Source: UBA4582 sp047630175
GTDB lineage: Bacteria > Pseudomonadota > Gammaproteobacteria > Pseudomonadales > Azotimanducaceae
Assembly (NCBI GenBank): GCA_047630175.1
Contig: JBLHVI010000013.1
Span: 1 to 64,000 of the forward strand
DNA length: 64,000 nt
Direction of reading: 5' to 3'
The translations under genes and the position numbers were made by a program. The notes under the pieces were generated by a model, which did no database searches, was not told where the DNA came from, and worked only from the letters and a program-made list of their open reading frames with translations. Below are positions 25,013 through 33,558 of the stretch, piece by piece (positions within the stretch are counted from its first letter, which is position 1; each line of letters starts with the position of its first letter).

Positions 25013-26113
25013 ATGCTAAGAGTATCGCTCATCATTGTGCTGATAAGTGTGTTGAGTAGTTGTAAGTCGGCTCTCACCGACACCCAACAAGATATCAAGC
25101 TAACCCGTGTAGAGATTCTCTCTACCCAACAAAGCTGGACATCAACCGGACTGACATTGGCCGCATTTGATGAAGTCACAATCTCTGCCGCTGGCAAGAT
25201 TGATGCTGGATTACCTCATCCATTAGAACCCAGACATATCCTCTGGGGCAGAGTTGGCGTCAAAGGGGAAATTTTTCAACTTGCTTCTAACCACCATAGT
25301 TTTCAAACACAAAGCCCCGGCGAATTGTTCATCAGCTTTTCTCCTTCCGGCCTATTATTCGCCAACAAACAAGGCGAGTGGATAGGCGCGGCTTTGGCTT
25401 TGCCCGACGCACCTATAGTGATTAACGTCACCTCAATCCTCTGGCCAGATACCGCTAGTAGCGGTATTGCATTCATGTTGAAGAGTAACGATCCTACGTT
25501 AGTTAACCTCGCCGGTGCTGCTAAAATCGAATTAGACGCCAGGAAGACACTACCCGATGACTTTGACTATCTCTGGTTTTTAGGCTCATCAAACGTTTTC
25601 GAAAAGTATTCCGACGGCTCAAAACAAGGCGTACACATCAACACCGATAACGATGTCGGTATTATCAAGAAGGTTCTAAATATACCGCTATCCAGCAATA
25701 CTAAAATCAGCTTCGACTGGTTGTACCGATCTCTACCTGCGCTGGCGTCCGAAACTGATGCAGCCAGTCATGACTACATGAGCATAGCCATTGAGTTCGA
25801 CAATGGCCACGATATCACCTGGATGTGGAGCCGCGACCTGCCTGAGGAATCTAGCTTTGTATGCCCCTTACCAGGATGGGAAAGCAGAGAAACACACATT
25901 GTGCTACAAAGTGGTGCCGAAAACCTCGGCAAATGGTATTCACACACGCGCTCTATCCAAAACGATTATCAGCGCTCTGTTGGCGGTGACAACCCCAGCA
26001 AAATTGTCGGCGTATGGATCATCGGTAATGCAATCTTTGGACGCCAACTTGCAGAGGCCATTTTCGCCAACGTCGTCATAGACAGTGACGGTAAACAAAC
26101 CGTCGTTTTCTAG
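25013..26113 (+). CDS. Putative lipoprotein: LecA-like N-terminal part and DUF3047-like C-terminal part
   Basis: The N-terminus MLRVSLIIVLISVLSSCKS is a lipoprotein signal with a lipobox (LSSC), so ATG 25013 is preferred over 24977. Residues about 30-150 resemble the beta-sandwich of PA-IL/LecA-like domains (a W-x-TGL-x-AFDEVTISAAG start, ILWGRVG, then GELFISFSP), but the calcium-binding NN of LecA is not seen. Residues about 175-360 look like a DUF3047 domain (ITWMWSRDLPEE, IVLQSGAENLGKWYSH, IVGVWIIGNAIFG). Both assignments come from pattern recall and are tentative. It lies between the TRAP permeases and their binding protein. No function is known. Confidence 0.6.
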   Translation: MLRVSLIIVLISVLSSCKSALTDTQQDIKLTRVEILSTQQSWTSTGLTLAAFDEVTISAAGKIDAGLPHPLEPRHILWGRVGVKGEIFQLASNHHSFQTQSPGELFISFSPSGLLFANKQGEWIGAALALPDAPIVINVTSILWPDTASSGIAFMLKSNDPTLVNLAGAAKIELDARKTLPDDFDYLWFLGSSNVFEKYSDGSKQGVHINTDNDVGIIKKVLNIPLSSNTKISFDWLYRSLPALASETDAASHDYMSIAIEFDNGHDITWMWSRDLPEESSFVCPLPGWESRETHIVLQSGAENLGKWYSHTRSIQNDYQRSVGGDNPSKIVGVWIIGNAIFGRQLAEAIFANVVIDSDGKQTVVF

Positions 26114-26126
26114 AGTGGCCTGCCAA

Positions 26127-26166
26127 ACAGCCATTAGCGCGGCTTGTGCGCCGCGCTAATGGCTGT
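26127..26166. terminator. Perfect 17-bp hairpin between convergent genes
   Basis: Arms ACAGCCATTAGCGCGGC (26127-26143) and GCCGCGCTAATGGCTGT (26150-26166) pair perfectly around a six-base loop. It separates the plus-strand lipoprotein gene from the minus-strand TRAP binding-protein gene and so is a likely bidirectional terminator. T runs are weak on both sides. Confidence 0.65.
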
Positions 26167-26194
26167 ATTCATTCTACTTCGCTCCGAAAAGATG

Positions 26195-27352
26195 TTACTG
26201 GGTTTTCTGCCCGGCCCGGGCGTTGATATAAGCCCGCTCAGAAATCTCACTATAGTGCGTCACCTGCTGACGATAAGTCTCATAGGACTGATAAATACGC
26301 TGCGCTAGGGCATCATCACCAGCGATCTCCTGCACCATCTCAATGGAAATTTCTTGCAAGCGCGCCAGCACATCATCCGGCAAGCGTCGCAGTTGTACTT
26401 GATGATTGTTCACTAACTCCGCCAGCGCCGCATCACTGCGAGCCGTATACTCGGCCAACATGTCGGCATTCATAGCTGCCGCGGCACTGCGCAGAATCGC
26501 TTGCAGATCTTTCGGCAAAGTCTCCATAGCGTTCTTATTGACGATCACTTCCAGCACAGGACCCGGCTCCTGCCAGCCCGGATAGTAGTAATAGCGCGCC
26601 GCTTGATAAAGCCCAAAAGATAGATCGTTGTACGGGCCGACCCATTCTGCTGCATCGATATTCCCGGTTTGCAAACTCGTGAATATTTCTCCCGCAGCGA
26701 TATTGATGGCGGTACCGCCGGCGCGCTCGAAAACTTCACCGCCCATGCCGGGAATGCGCATCTTTACGCCGCGCAAATCATCAAGCGAATTGATTTCCTT
26801 ATTGAACCAGCCCGCCATCTGCACACCTGTGTTGCCTCCCGCCATAGGGATCAAATCGTAAGGTGCATAGAGCTCTTCCCACAACGCCATTCCACCACCG
26901 TGCTGTAACCAACCATTCATTTCTTGCGCCGTTAAGCCAAAGGGAACGTTGGTAAAAAATTGCGCGGCCGGCAGTTTACCTTTCCAATAATACGCGGCGC
27001 CATGACCCATTTCGACATTGCCCAGAGACACAGCATCAAACACCCCAAGGGCAGGGACCACTTCACCACCACCGTATACCGTAATATCCAAACGGCCTGC
27101 ACTCATCTCGCGAATGGCATCTGCCATACGTTCAGGCCCGGTGCCCACCCCCGGCAAATTCTTCGGCCAAGTTGTGACCAAGCGCCATTTGAATATTTTT
27201 GCGGGGTTAGTAACAGCGCCGTTGGCGGCGCGTAAGGTCGGCTCGGTGGCACCCTTGTCGGCGCAACCCACCAACGATATAGCAACCAGAAATATTACGG
27301 CCGACGCCGAGTAAACTGATTTGGCTTTGTTTAACACGCTAAACGTCAACAT
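26195..27352 (-). CDS. TRAP transporter substrate-binding protein (TakP-like)
   Basis: Periplasmic binding protein of the DctP family, 385 residues. The N-terminus has a signal with a lipobox (SLVGC at residues 26-30), so it is probably a lipoprotein. The core reads like the 2-oxoacid-binding TakP branch: TTWPKNLPGVGTGPERMA, GNTGVQMAGWF, RIPGMGGEVFERAGG and DAAEWVGPYND, where the Glu-Trp pair lies at the ligand site of that branch. Likely ligands are therefore pyruvate-like or other 2-oxo or hydroxy acids; this is inference. It should serve the permease pair at 22909-24894. Confidence 0.88.
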   Translation of the reverse strand: MLTFSVLNKAKSVYSASAVIFLVAISLVGCADKGATEPTLRAANGAVTNPAKIFKWRLVTTWPKNLPGVGTGPERMADAIREMSAGRLDITVYGGGEVVPALGVFDAVSLGNVEMGHGAAYYWKGKLPAAQFFTNVPFGLTAQEMNGWLQHGGGMALWEELYAPYDLIPMAGGNTGVQMAGWFNKEINSLDDLRGVKMRIPGMGGEVFERAGGTAINIAAGEIFTSLQTGNIDAAEWVGPYNDLSFGLYQAARYYYYPGWQEPGPVLEVIVNKNAMETLPKDLQAILRSAAAAMNADMLAEYTARSDAALAELVNNHQVQLRRLPDDVLARLQEISIEMVQEIAGDDALAQRIYQSYETYRQQVTHYSEISERAYINARAGQKTQ

Positions 27353-27443
27353 AGTGGGTCCTTATCTTAAGTTACCAATGGCTCTGTATGTGCAGGCGGG
27401 GCAGGTTAGCTCGACAGCGTTAAGGCTGTGCGATTATGCAAAG

Positions 27444-29672
27444 CTAAGCTGGCTGTAGGTTGGCATAAGCCATCATCAACCATTTGCTACCAACATCGTC
27501 AAAGTTCACTTGTATACGCGCCTGCTTACCTTCGCCTTCATAGTTAATCACTACCCCCTCACCAAACTTGGCGTGCGTAACACGCTGGCCTAATTTCAAA
27601 CTAGTACCACGCAGTTCAGCATCAGCAAAAGATCTCATCACACTCATCGATGAACTAGATCCCCGTTGAGGTTGGTAGCCACCGCTAGCAGGGCGTGCGA
27701 CGGCATGTTGGGATCTCACCTCCTGAATGTGCTCCACAGGAATTTCACCCACAAAGCGCGATACTCGGTTGTAAGTTTCCGAGCCGTTAATTCGGCGGGA
27801 TTCTGCATAGGTTAAATATAACTGCTGCATTGCCCGGGTGATGCCGACGTAGCAAAGACGACGCTCTTCTTCGAGACGCCCGGGTTCTTCCACCGACATT
27901 TGATGCGGGAACAGACCTTCTTCCATGCCGCCGAGAAACACCAATGGAAATTCGAGGCCCTTGGCACTGTGCAACGTCATTAACTGCACGCAATCTTGGT
28001 CCGGGTTACTCTGGCCTTCGCCGGCTTCGAGCGCCGCATGGTTGAGAAATTCATCGAGTAACGATAGAGGCGCAGCATCCTCGTCATCATTGAAGCTTGC
28101 GCCTGCCTCAGGATCGTAAGTGCGTGCCGCAGTGATCAGTTCTTGCAGATTTTCAAGCCGTGCCTGGCCGCGCTCTCCACGCTCCTTTTCATAGTACTCT
28201 GTCAACTCCGACATGCGGATGACGGTTTCGCACAGGTCTACTAACTCGGCGTCCCGGGTTGCCTCATCCATGGCATCGATCAGGTTAATGAAACCTTGAA
28301 TTGCATTTTTAGTCCGCGCCGTTATTTCTCCGTGGTCCTTGAGCCAGACGGCGGCTTGCCACATCGAAATATCCTTGCTGCGGGCCAGTTGACGGATTTC
28401 ATCAATGCTACGTCCGCCGATACCGCGACTGGGTGTATTAACCACACGCTCAAAGGCAGCATCAGCGTCTTTATTACCCAGCAAGCGCATGTAGGCCAGT
28501 ACATTTCGGATTTCCATACGCTCAAAAAAACGCTGCCCGCCATAGATTCGGTAGGGCAGGCGGCTACGTAGCAAGGCTTCTTCCAGCACCCGTGATTGGG
28601 CGTTAGAGCGATACAGAATAGCGCACTCAGAGTAACTGTTACCTTGAGCTACCCACTCTTTAATGCGTTCGACAATGTATCTCGCCTCATCGATTTCGTT
28701 GAACGCAGCATATAATTTGATGAGCTCGCCGTCACCGGCTTCGGTCCAAAGTTCTTTACCGAGTCGACTAGGATTGGAGCTTATCAGGCCATTCGCAGCG
28801 TTGAGGATAGACCCAGTAGAGCGATAGTTCTGTTCCAATTTAATCGTTTGACTGGTGGGGAAGTCTGTCGAGAATTTTTGGATATTTTCAATTTTTGCCC
28901 CACGCCAGCCATAGATCGACTGGTCATCATCACCCACCACTAAGATATTATTCCGGTCACCAGCCAGCAAGCGCAGCCAGGCGTATTGGATGGTATTGGT
29001 ATCTTGGAATTCATCGACTAACAGCTGCGAAAAACGTTGTTGGTAGTGCAGCAACAGCCGCGGGTTCTGCAGCCAAAGTTCGTGGGCACGCAACAGCAGT
29101 TCAGCAAAATCAACCATGCCACCACGCTCACAGGCCTCCTCGTAAGCTGCATAGATCCGCACGTGCGTCTTGATGTACAGGTCACCAAAATCTTCGATAT
29201 GCTTAGGCCGCAGACCTTCGTCTTTCTGACCATTGATGTACCAAAGCGCCTGGCGCGCTGGCCATTTTTTCTCGTCAAGGTCCAAACTCGCCAACACCCG
29301 CTTCACCAGTCGCAACTGATCATCACCATCAAGAATCTGGAAATTTTGCTTAAGACCGGCCTCTTGCCAGTGAGCTCGCAGCAAACGATGCGCTATGCCG
29401 TGAAAAGTACCAACCCACATACCGCGTAGCGGCGTCTGCATCAACGATTCGATGCGGCCGCGCATTTCTTTCGCCGCTTTGTTGGTAAACGTTACGGCCA
29501 AAATCCCGTGTGGAGAAACACCCGCGGTTTGAATGAGCCAAGCAATTCGATGGGTCAGAACCCGGGTTTTACCGCTGCCAGCACCTGCCAAAATCAGATA
29601 ACTGCCCGTCGGTGCCGACACCGCCTGACGTTGGTACTCATTCAGGGAATCGACTAGGTAAGAGACATCCAA
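27444..29672 (-). CDS. uvrD: DNA helicase II (UvrD)
   Basis: SF1A 3'-5' helicase for nucleotide excision and mismatch repair. 742 residues with Walker A GAGSGKTRVLTHRIAW near residue 31, QNYRSTGSILNAAN near 280 and LMTLHSAKGLEFPLVFL near 560. Full-length and typical. It is the third gene of a colinear glmU-glmS-uvrD set, 11 bases behind glmS, so probable readthrough expression adds to any SOS promoter; no LexA box was recognised. Confidence 0.96.
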   Translation of the reverse strand: MDVSYLVDSLNEYQRQAVSAPTGSYLILAGAGSGKTRVLTHRIAWLIQTAGVSPHGILAVTFTNKAAKEMRGRIESLMQTPLRGMWVGTFHGIAHRLLRAHWQEAGLKQNFQILDGDDQLRLVKRVLASLDLDEKKWPARQALWYINGQKDEGLRPKHIEDFGDLYIKTHVRIYAAYEEACERGGMVDFAELLLRAHELWLQNPRLLLHYQQRFSQLLVDEFQDTNTIQYAWLRLLAGDRNNILVVGDDDQSIYGWRGAKIENIQKFSTDFPTSQTIKLEQNYRSTGSILNAANGLISSNPSRLGKELWTEAGDGELIKLYAAFNEIDEARYIVERIKEWVAQGNSYSECAILYRSNAQSRVLEEALLRSRLPYRIYGGQRFFERMEIRNVLAYMRLLGNKDADAAFERVVNTPSRGIGGRSIDEIRQLARSKDISMWQAAVWLKDHGEITARTKNAIQGFINLIDAMDEATRDAELVDLCETVIRMSELTEYYEKERGERGQARLENLQELITAARTYDPEAGASFNDDEDAAPLSLLDEFLNHAALEAGEGQSNPDQDCVQLMTLHSAKGLEFPLVFLGGMEEGLFPHQMSVEEPGRLEEERRLCYVGITRAMQQLYLTYAESRRINGSETYNRVSRFVGEIPVEHIQEVRSQHAVARPASGGYQPQRGSSSSMSVMRSFADAELRGTSLKLGQRVTHAKFGEGVVINYEGEGKQARIQVNFDDVGSKWLMMAYANLQPA

Positions 29673-29683
29673 CGGTGTAATCC

Positions 29684-31513
29684 TTATTCTACAGTGACAG
29701 ATTTTGCCAAATTACGGGGCTGATCGACATCAGTACCTTTGGCCACAGCAACATGATACGCCAACAGCTGCATGGGAATGGTGTAGATGATTGGAGCGAT
29801 CAGTGGGTCGCAGTGGGGCATATGCACCACCGTTGTTCCTGTCTCGTCGCTGAAGCGTGCTGAGTCACCGAAGACGATGAGTTGTCCTCCGCGAGCTTTG
29901 ACTTCTTGTAGGTTAGACTTAAGCTTATCCAGTAGATCATCCGTCGGTGCTACAGCGACCACAGGCATATCAGCATCTACCAGCGCCAAAGGACCATGCT
30001 TAAGCTCGCCGCTCGGGTAGCCCTCAGCATGAATGTAGGAAATTTCCTTAAGCTTCAAGGCGCCTTCCAACGCAATGGGGTAGTGTGGGCCGCGACCTAG
30101 AAACAGTGCGTGGCGCTTATCGACAAACTGCTCGGCAACAACTTTGATCGCATTATCCATGGCCAGTGCTTCATTGATCTTCAACGGCACACTGTTTAAA
30201 GCCTGCACCAGCTGCTGTTCAGCCGCCTCGTCTAGGCCGTGATGCTTGGCAACAGCAATCACAAGTAGTAATAAATCAGCGAGTTGCGCGGTAAAGGCTT
30301 TGGTGGAGGCGACGCAAATTTCAGGTCCAGCAAGGATTAGCAGACTCAGATCTGATTCACGAACAAGGCTGCTGTTGGCCACATTACACAAACACAAACG
30401 CGCGATATAGTTTTTATGAGTGGCATTGCGCAATGCTGCCAGGGTGTCGGCCGTCTCCCCCGACTGGGAAATAGTCACCAGCAAAGTGCCTATCGGCACG
30501 GCTACCTGGCGATAGCGAAACTCACTTGCGACTTCCACTGAACAGGGGATGCCAGCGATTTCCTCAAACCAGTAACGCGCCACAAGGCCCGTGTAATAAC
30601 TGCTGCCACAAGCGACAATTTGTACTGTCTGGGTCTTGGCAAAAATTTCAGCGGCACCCACACCAAAAGCATTCTCTAATACATGCTTGTCAGTCACTCG
30701 ACCTTGCAGGGTCGCGGCGACCGTTAAAGGCTGTTCGAATATCTCCTTGGTCATGTAATGCCGGTGATTACCTTTGTCCGCCGCATCGATACGCTCATGT
30801 ATGCGGACGGTGCGTGACGCAACACTGCCGGTGTGGGAACCGTGAATGACGATCGCGTCCGGGGATACCTCAACCATCTCTCCCTCATCAAGAAAAATAA
30901 AACGGTCGGTAACAGGCCGTAGCGCCTGTGGATCAGAGGCGACAAAATTCTCACCAATACCCAACCCGACTACCAGTGGACTACCGACTCTGGCAGCAAC
31001 AATCGTCGACGGATAGTCCTGATGAATAACAGCCACCGCATACGCACCCTGCAAACGCGCCAAGGCCTGACTGACGCCAAGGCGCAGGTCTTGGCATCTC
31101 TCCACTGCCTGATGAATCAGGTGCGCCATAACCTCGGTATCGGTTTCAGACGTAAATACATAGCCATCTGCCTGCAATAGCGCTCGCAGACTTTCGTGGT
31201 TCTCGATGATACCGTTGTGGACTACCGCGACGCGATCACGAGAGTGATGCGGATGCGCGTTATCTGCTGAAGGTACGCCGTGGGTGGCCCAGCGCGTATG
31301 CGAGATGCCTAGTTGCCCGTCTATGGGGGCATCATGCCAAGCATCACTAAGTGCCTTAACCTTCCCAAGCCGTCGCAAACGTTGAATATCACCGTGGCCA
31401 TCAACAATGGACAGACCCGCCGAATCATAGCCGCGATATTCGAGACGTTGCAGCCCTTCGAGTAAAATACCCGCGACATTACGGCGTGTCGCTGCCCCTA
31501 CTATTCCACACAT
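29684..31513 (-). CDS. glmS: Glucosamine-6-phosphate synthase (isomerizing)
   Basis: Makes glucosamine-6-phosphate from fructose-6-phosphate and glutamine, the first step to UDP-GlcNAc. The N-terminal glutaminase nucleophile Cys2 is in MCGIVGAATRR; two SIS domains follow (SQSGETADTLAAL near 350, LGRGPHYPIALEGALKLKE near 480), and the chain ends SVTVE. The 609 residues are normal. The start directly abuts the glmU stop with no gap. No glmS ribozyme is possible in that arrangement. Confidence 0.98.
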   Translation of the reverse strand: MCGIVGAATRRNVAGILLEGLQRLEYRGYDSAGLSIVDGHGDIQRLRRLGKVKALSDAWHDAPIDGQLGISHTRWATHGVPSADNAHPHHSRDRVAVVHNGIIENHESLRALLQADGYVFTSETDTEVMAHLIHQAVERCQDLRLGVSQALARLQGAYAVAVIHQDYPSTIVAARVGSPLVVGLGIGENFVASDPQALRPVTDRFIFLDEGEMVEVSPDAIVIHGSHTGSVASRTVRIHERIDAADKGNHRHYMTKEIFEQPLTVAATLQGRVTDKHVLENAFGVGAAEIFAKTQTVQIVACGSSYYTGLVARYWFEEIAGIPCSVEVASEFRYRQVAVPIGTLLVTISQSGETADTLAALRNATHKNYIARLCLCNVANSSLVRESDLSLLILAGPEICVASTKAFTAQLADLLLLVIAVAKHHGLDEAAEQQLVQALNSVPLKINEALAMDNAIKVVAEQFVDKRHALFLGRGPHYPIALEGALKLKEISYIHAEGYPSGELKHGPLALVDADMPVVAVAPTDDLLDKLKSNLQEVKARGGQLIVFGDSARFSDETGTTVVHMPHCDPLIAPIIYTIPMQLLAYHVAVAKGTDVDQPRNLAKSVTVE

Positions 31514-32872
31514 CTACTTGTCCTTGGGGCTTTTCCAATTATCGATCACTGCTTGCCGACCTCTGGCCACCGCTAGTTGCTGTTGTTTAACATCCCGAGT
31601 AATGGTCGAGCCGGCACCGATGGTTGCGCCCTCACCAATCACCACTGGGGCGACTAAAGACGAGTTAGAACCGACAAACACGCCGTCCTTTATAACTGTC
31701 TGGTGCTTGTTTACGCCATCATAATTGCAGGTAATGGTACCCGCGCCAATATTAACCTGTTCTCCGATCAACGCGTCACCGAGATAGCTCAAGTGACTGG
31801 CTTTAGAGCCAACCCCCATGATCGTATTTTTGACCTCGACAAAATTACCCACACGCGCGTCTTGCCCCAACCGACTTCCGGGTCGAAGCCGCGCGTAAGG
31901 ACCAACCTGCGCTTTGTCACCGAGCTCAGCGTCGTCAAGCATCGTGAACGCCTTTACCTGCACACCGGCGCCGATCACGGAATCCTTGATCACGCAATTA
32001 GGACCAATATGCACGTCGTTGCCGAGCACTACTCGACCCTCAAACACACAATTCGCGTCGATACGAACGTTACGCCCGGCGATTAAATGACCGCGGATAT
32101 CAATACGCGCAGGATCCAACAGATGCACGCCGTTGAGCATTAATTGCTCGGCTTGTCGTAGCTGGAAATGTCGTTCCGCCACTGCAAGTTGGACGAAATT
32201 ATTGATTCCCTGCAATTCTCCCGGGTTGTCTGCCAACACAGGTCTAACGCTGCATCCTGCTGCATTACTAATAGCAACGATATCGGTGAGTAAGTACTCA
32301 CATTGAGCATTGTCTTTATCGAGCAGGGAGGTCCAGGTTTTCAATTTGCCTGCCTGAGCGTACATGACGCCGGTATTAACCTCACAAATCTGGCGCTGCT
32401 GGGGCGACGCATCTCGCTCCTCAACAATCTGCGCCAAACCACCCTGAGCATTGCGAATAATGCGCCCGTAATGCTTCGGATCAGGCTGCACAACCGTTAA
32501 TACTGCCAGATCGGCCTGTTCTGCGATTAATGTGCTAAGCGTCTCTGCACGAATTAGAGGACCGTCTCCTGCCAGGATAAGCAGATGTGAGTCTTCACTT
32601 ACTTGCGGGAGAGCTTGCATGAGCGCATGACCGGTGCCCTGTTGCTCAGCCTGCAGCACCCAATGAATATCCCAGCTAGCAAATGTCGCCTTTACATCGT
32701 CAGCGCCTTTGCCAACGACAACATGTATCTTCGTCGGCGCTAGGGATTTCACTGTCTGTAAAAGATGCCCCAGCATGGGCTGGCCGGCAATAGGGTGCAA
32801 TACCTTCGGTATATCCGATTTCATGCGGCTGCCCATACCCGCGGCAAGAATACAAATTTCGAGTGACCCCAT
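31514..32872 (-). CDS. glmU: Bifunctional GlcNAc-1-P uridyltransferase / glucosamine-1-P acetyltransferase
   Basis: Last two steps to UDP-GlcNAc. The N-terminal uridyltransferase has ILAAGMGSRMKSDIPKVLH; the C-terminal left-handed beta-helix acetyltransferase has the hexapeptide repeats (for example GAGTITCNYDGVNKH near residue 375). ATG 32872 (MGSLEICILAAG) gives 452 residues and has GGAG upstream; an earlier ATG at 32905 adds 11 residues. It follows the atp operon as in Pseudomonas but behind a strong terminator at 32990-33016, so it needs its own promoter. Confidence 0.97.
   Translation of the reverse strand: MGSLEICILAAGMGSRMKSDIPKVLHPIAGQPMLGHLLQTVKSLAPTKIHVVVGKGADDVKATFASWDIHWVLQAEQQGTGHALMQALPQVSEDSHLLILAGDGPLIRAETLSTLIAEQADLAVLTVVQPDPKHYGRIIRNAQGGLAQIVEERDASPQQRQICEVNTGVMYAQAGKLKTWTSLLDKDNAQCEYLLTDIVAISNAAGCSVRPVLADNPGELQGINNFVQLAVAERHFQLRQAEQLMLNGVHLLDPARIDIRGHLIAGRNVRIDANCVFEGRVVLGNDVHIGPNCVIKDSVIGAGVQVKAFTMLDDAELGDKAQVGPYARLRPGSRLGQDARVGNFVEVKNTIMGVGSKASHLSYLGDALIGEQVNIGAGTITCNYDGVNKHQTVIKDGVFVGSNSSLVAPVVIGEGATIGAGSTITRDVKQQQLAVARGRQAVIDNWKSPKDK
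32290..32301. promoter_or_regulatory. Candidate SlmA-binding site in glmU
   Basis: GTAAGTACTCAC differs at one position from the E. coli SlmA 12-mer GTGAGTACTCAC. Lies inside glmU. Because a 12-mer with one mismatch can arise by chance, confidence is limited; see the related sites at 43290, 52094 and 56912. Confidence 0.35.
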
Positions 32873-32989
32873 GTCCCGCTTTAACTCCGTTGTTAATTGC
32901 TCCAAATTACCTGATGCTACTGCATAGCCCTAAAGCTGGCACTGATAACCTCGTTCTCCTCAAAAAACAGCTTAGGAAAAAGAGCTTAT

Positions 32990-33016
32990 AAAAAAAAGGG
33001 CGGCCAACGCCACCCT
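32990..33016 (-). terminator. Rho-independent terminator of the atp operon
   Basis: On the minus strand AGGGTGGC (33016-33009), loop GTTG and GCCGCCCT (33004-32997) form an eight-pair stem with one G-U pair, followed by seven or more Ts (32996-32990). It ends the atp operon 90 bases after atpC, before glmU. Confidence 0.85.
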
Positions 33017-33105
33017 CATTTGCTCTACAACACGCTTATCGCTTCATCACTGCCATGCCGGGAGAATACTCGGTTCAAGCGCGCTAGTCAGCAGTGAAAA
33101 GCGTT

Positions 33106-33525
33106 TCAACGGCGTTCGCGATGCTTACGAATAGTCCGCAACATGGCTGCCTGTTCTGCCAAATCAACTGTGATACGACCGAAGTCGATATCTGCACGGT
33201 TATCGGCCAGATCGCGTTCGGCTTTCGCTTTAGCCTCCAGCGCTGCTGCTTCATCAATATCATCGGCGCGGATAGCCGTATCGGCCAAAATCGTCACCGC
33301 CGTTGGTTGCACTTCGATATAGCCACCGGATGCAAAGAAGATCTCCTCCTTGCCGCCCTCTAACCGCAGTCGCACTGGCCCCGGTTTAACACCACTTAAC
33401 AAAGGTGTATGACCGGGGAAAATGCCCAGCTCACCTTCTGTACCGGAGGCAACCACCATCTCAACCATGCCAGAGAATATCTCTAGCTCGGCGCTGACAA
33501 TGCTGCAATGTACTGTTGATGCCAT
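33106..33525 (-). CDS. atpC: ATP synthase epsilon subunit
   Basis: Central-stalk subunit that couples and regulates F1. 139 residues: N-terminal beta-barrel (CSIVSAELEIFSGMVEMVV, ELGIFPGHTPLLSGVKPG) and C-terminal helical hairpin ending in RTIRKHRERR. Last gene of the atp operon, 33 bases downstream of atpD. Confidence 0.97.
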   Translation of the reverse strand: MASTVHCSIVSAELEIFSGMVEMVVASGTEGELGIFPGHTPLLSGVKPGPVRLRLEGGKEEIFFASGGYIEVQPTAVTILADTAIRADDIDEAAALEAKAKAERDLADNRADIDFGRITVDLAEQAAMLRTIRKHRERR

Positions 33526-33558
33526 GGTCTGGATCCTCTAGCGCGGCTAGTAGTGTAA

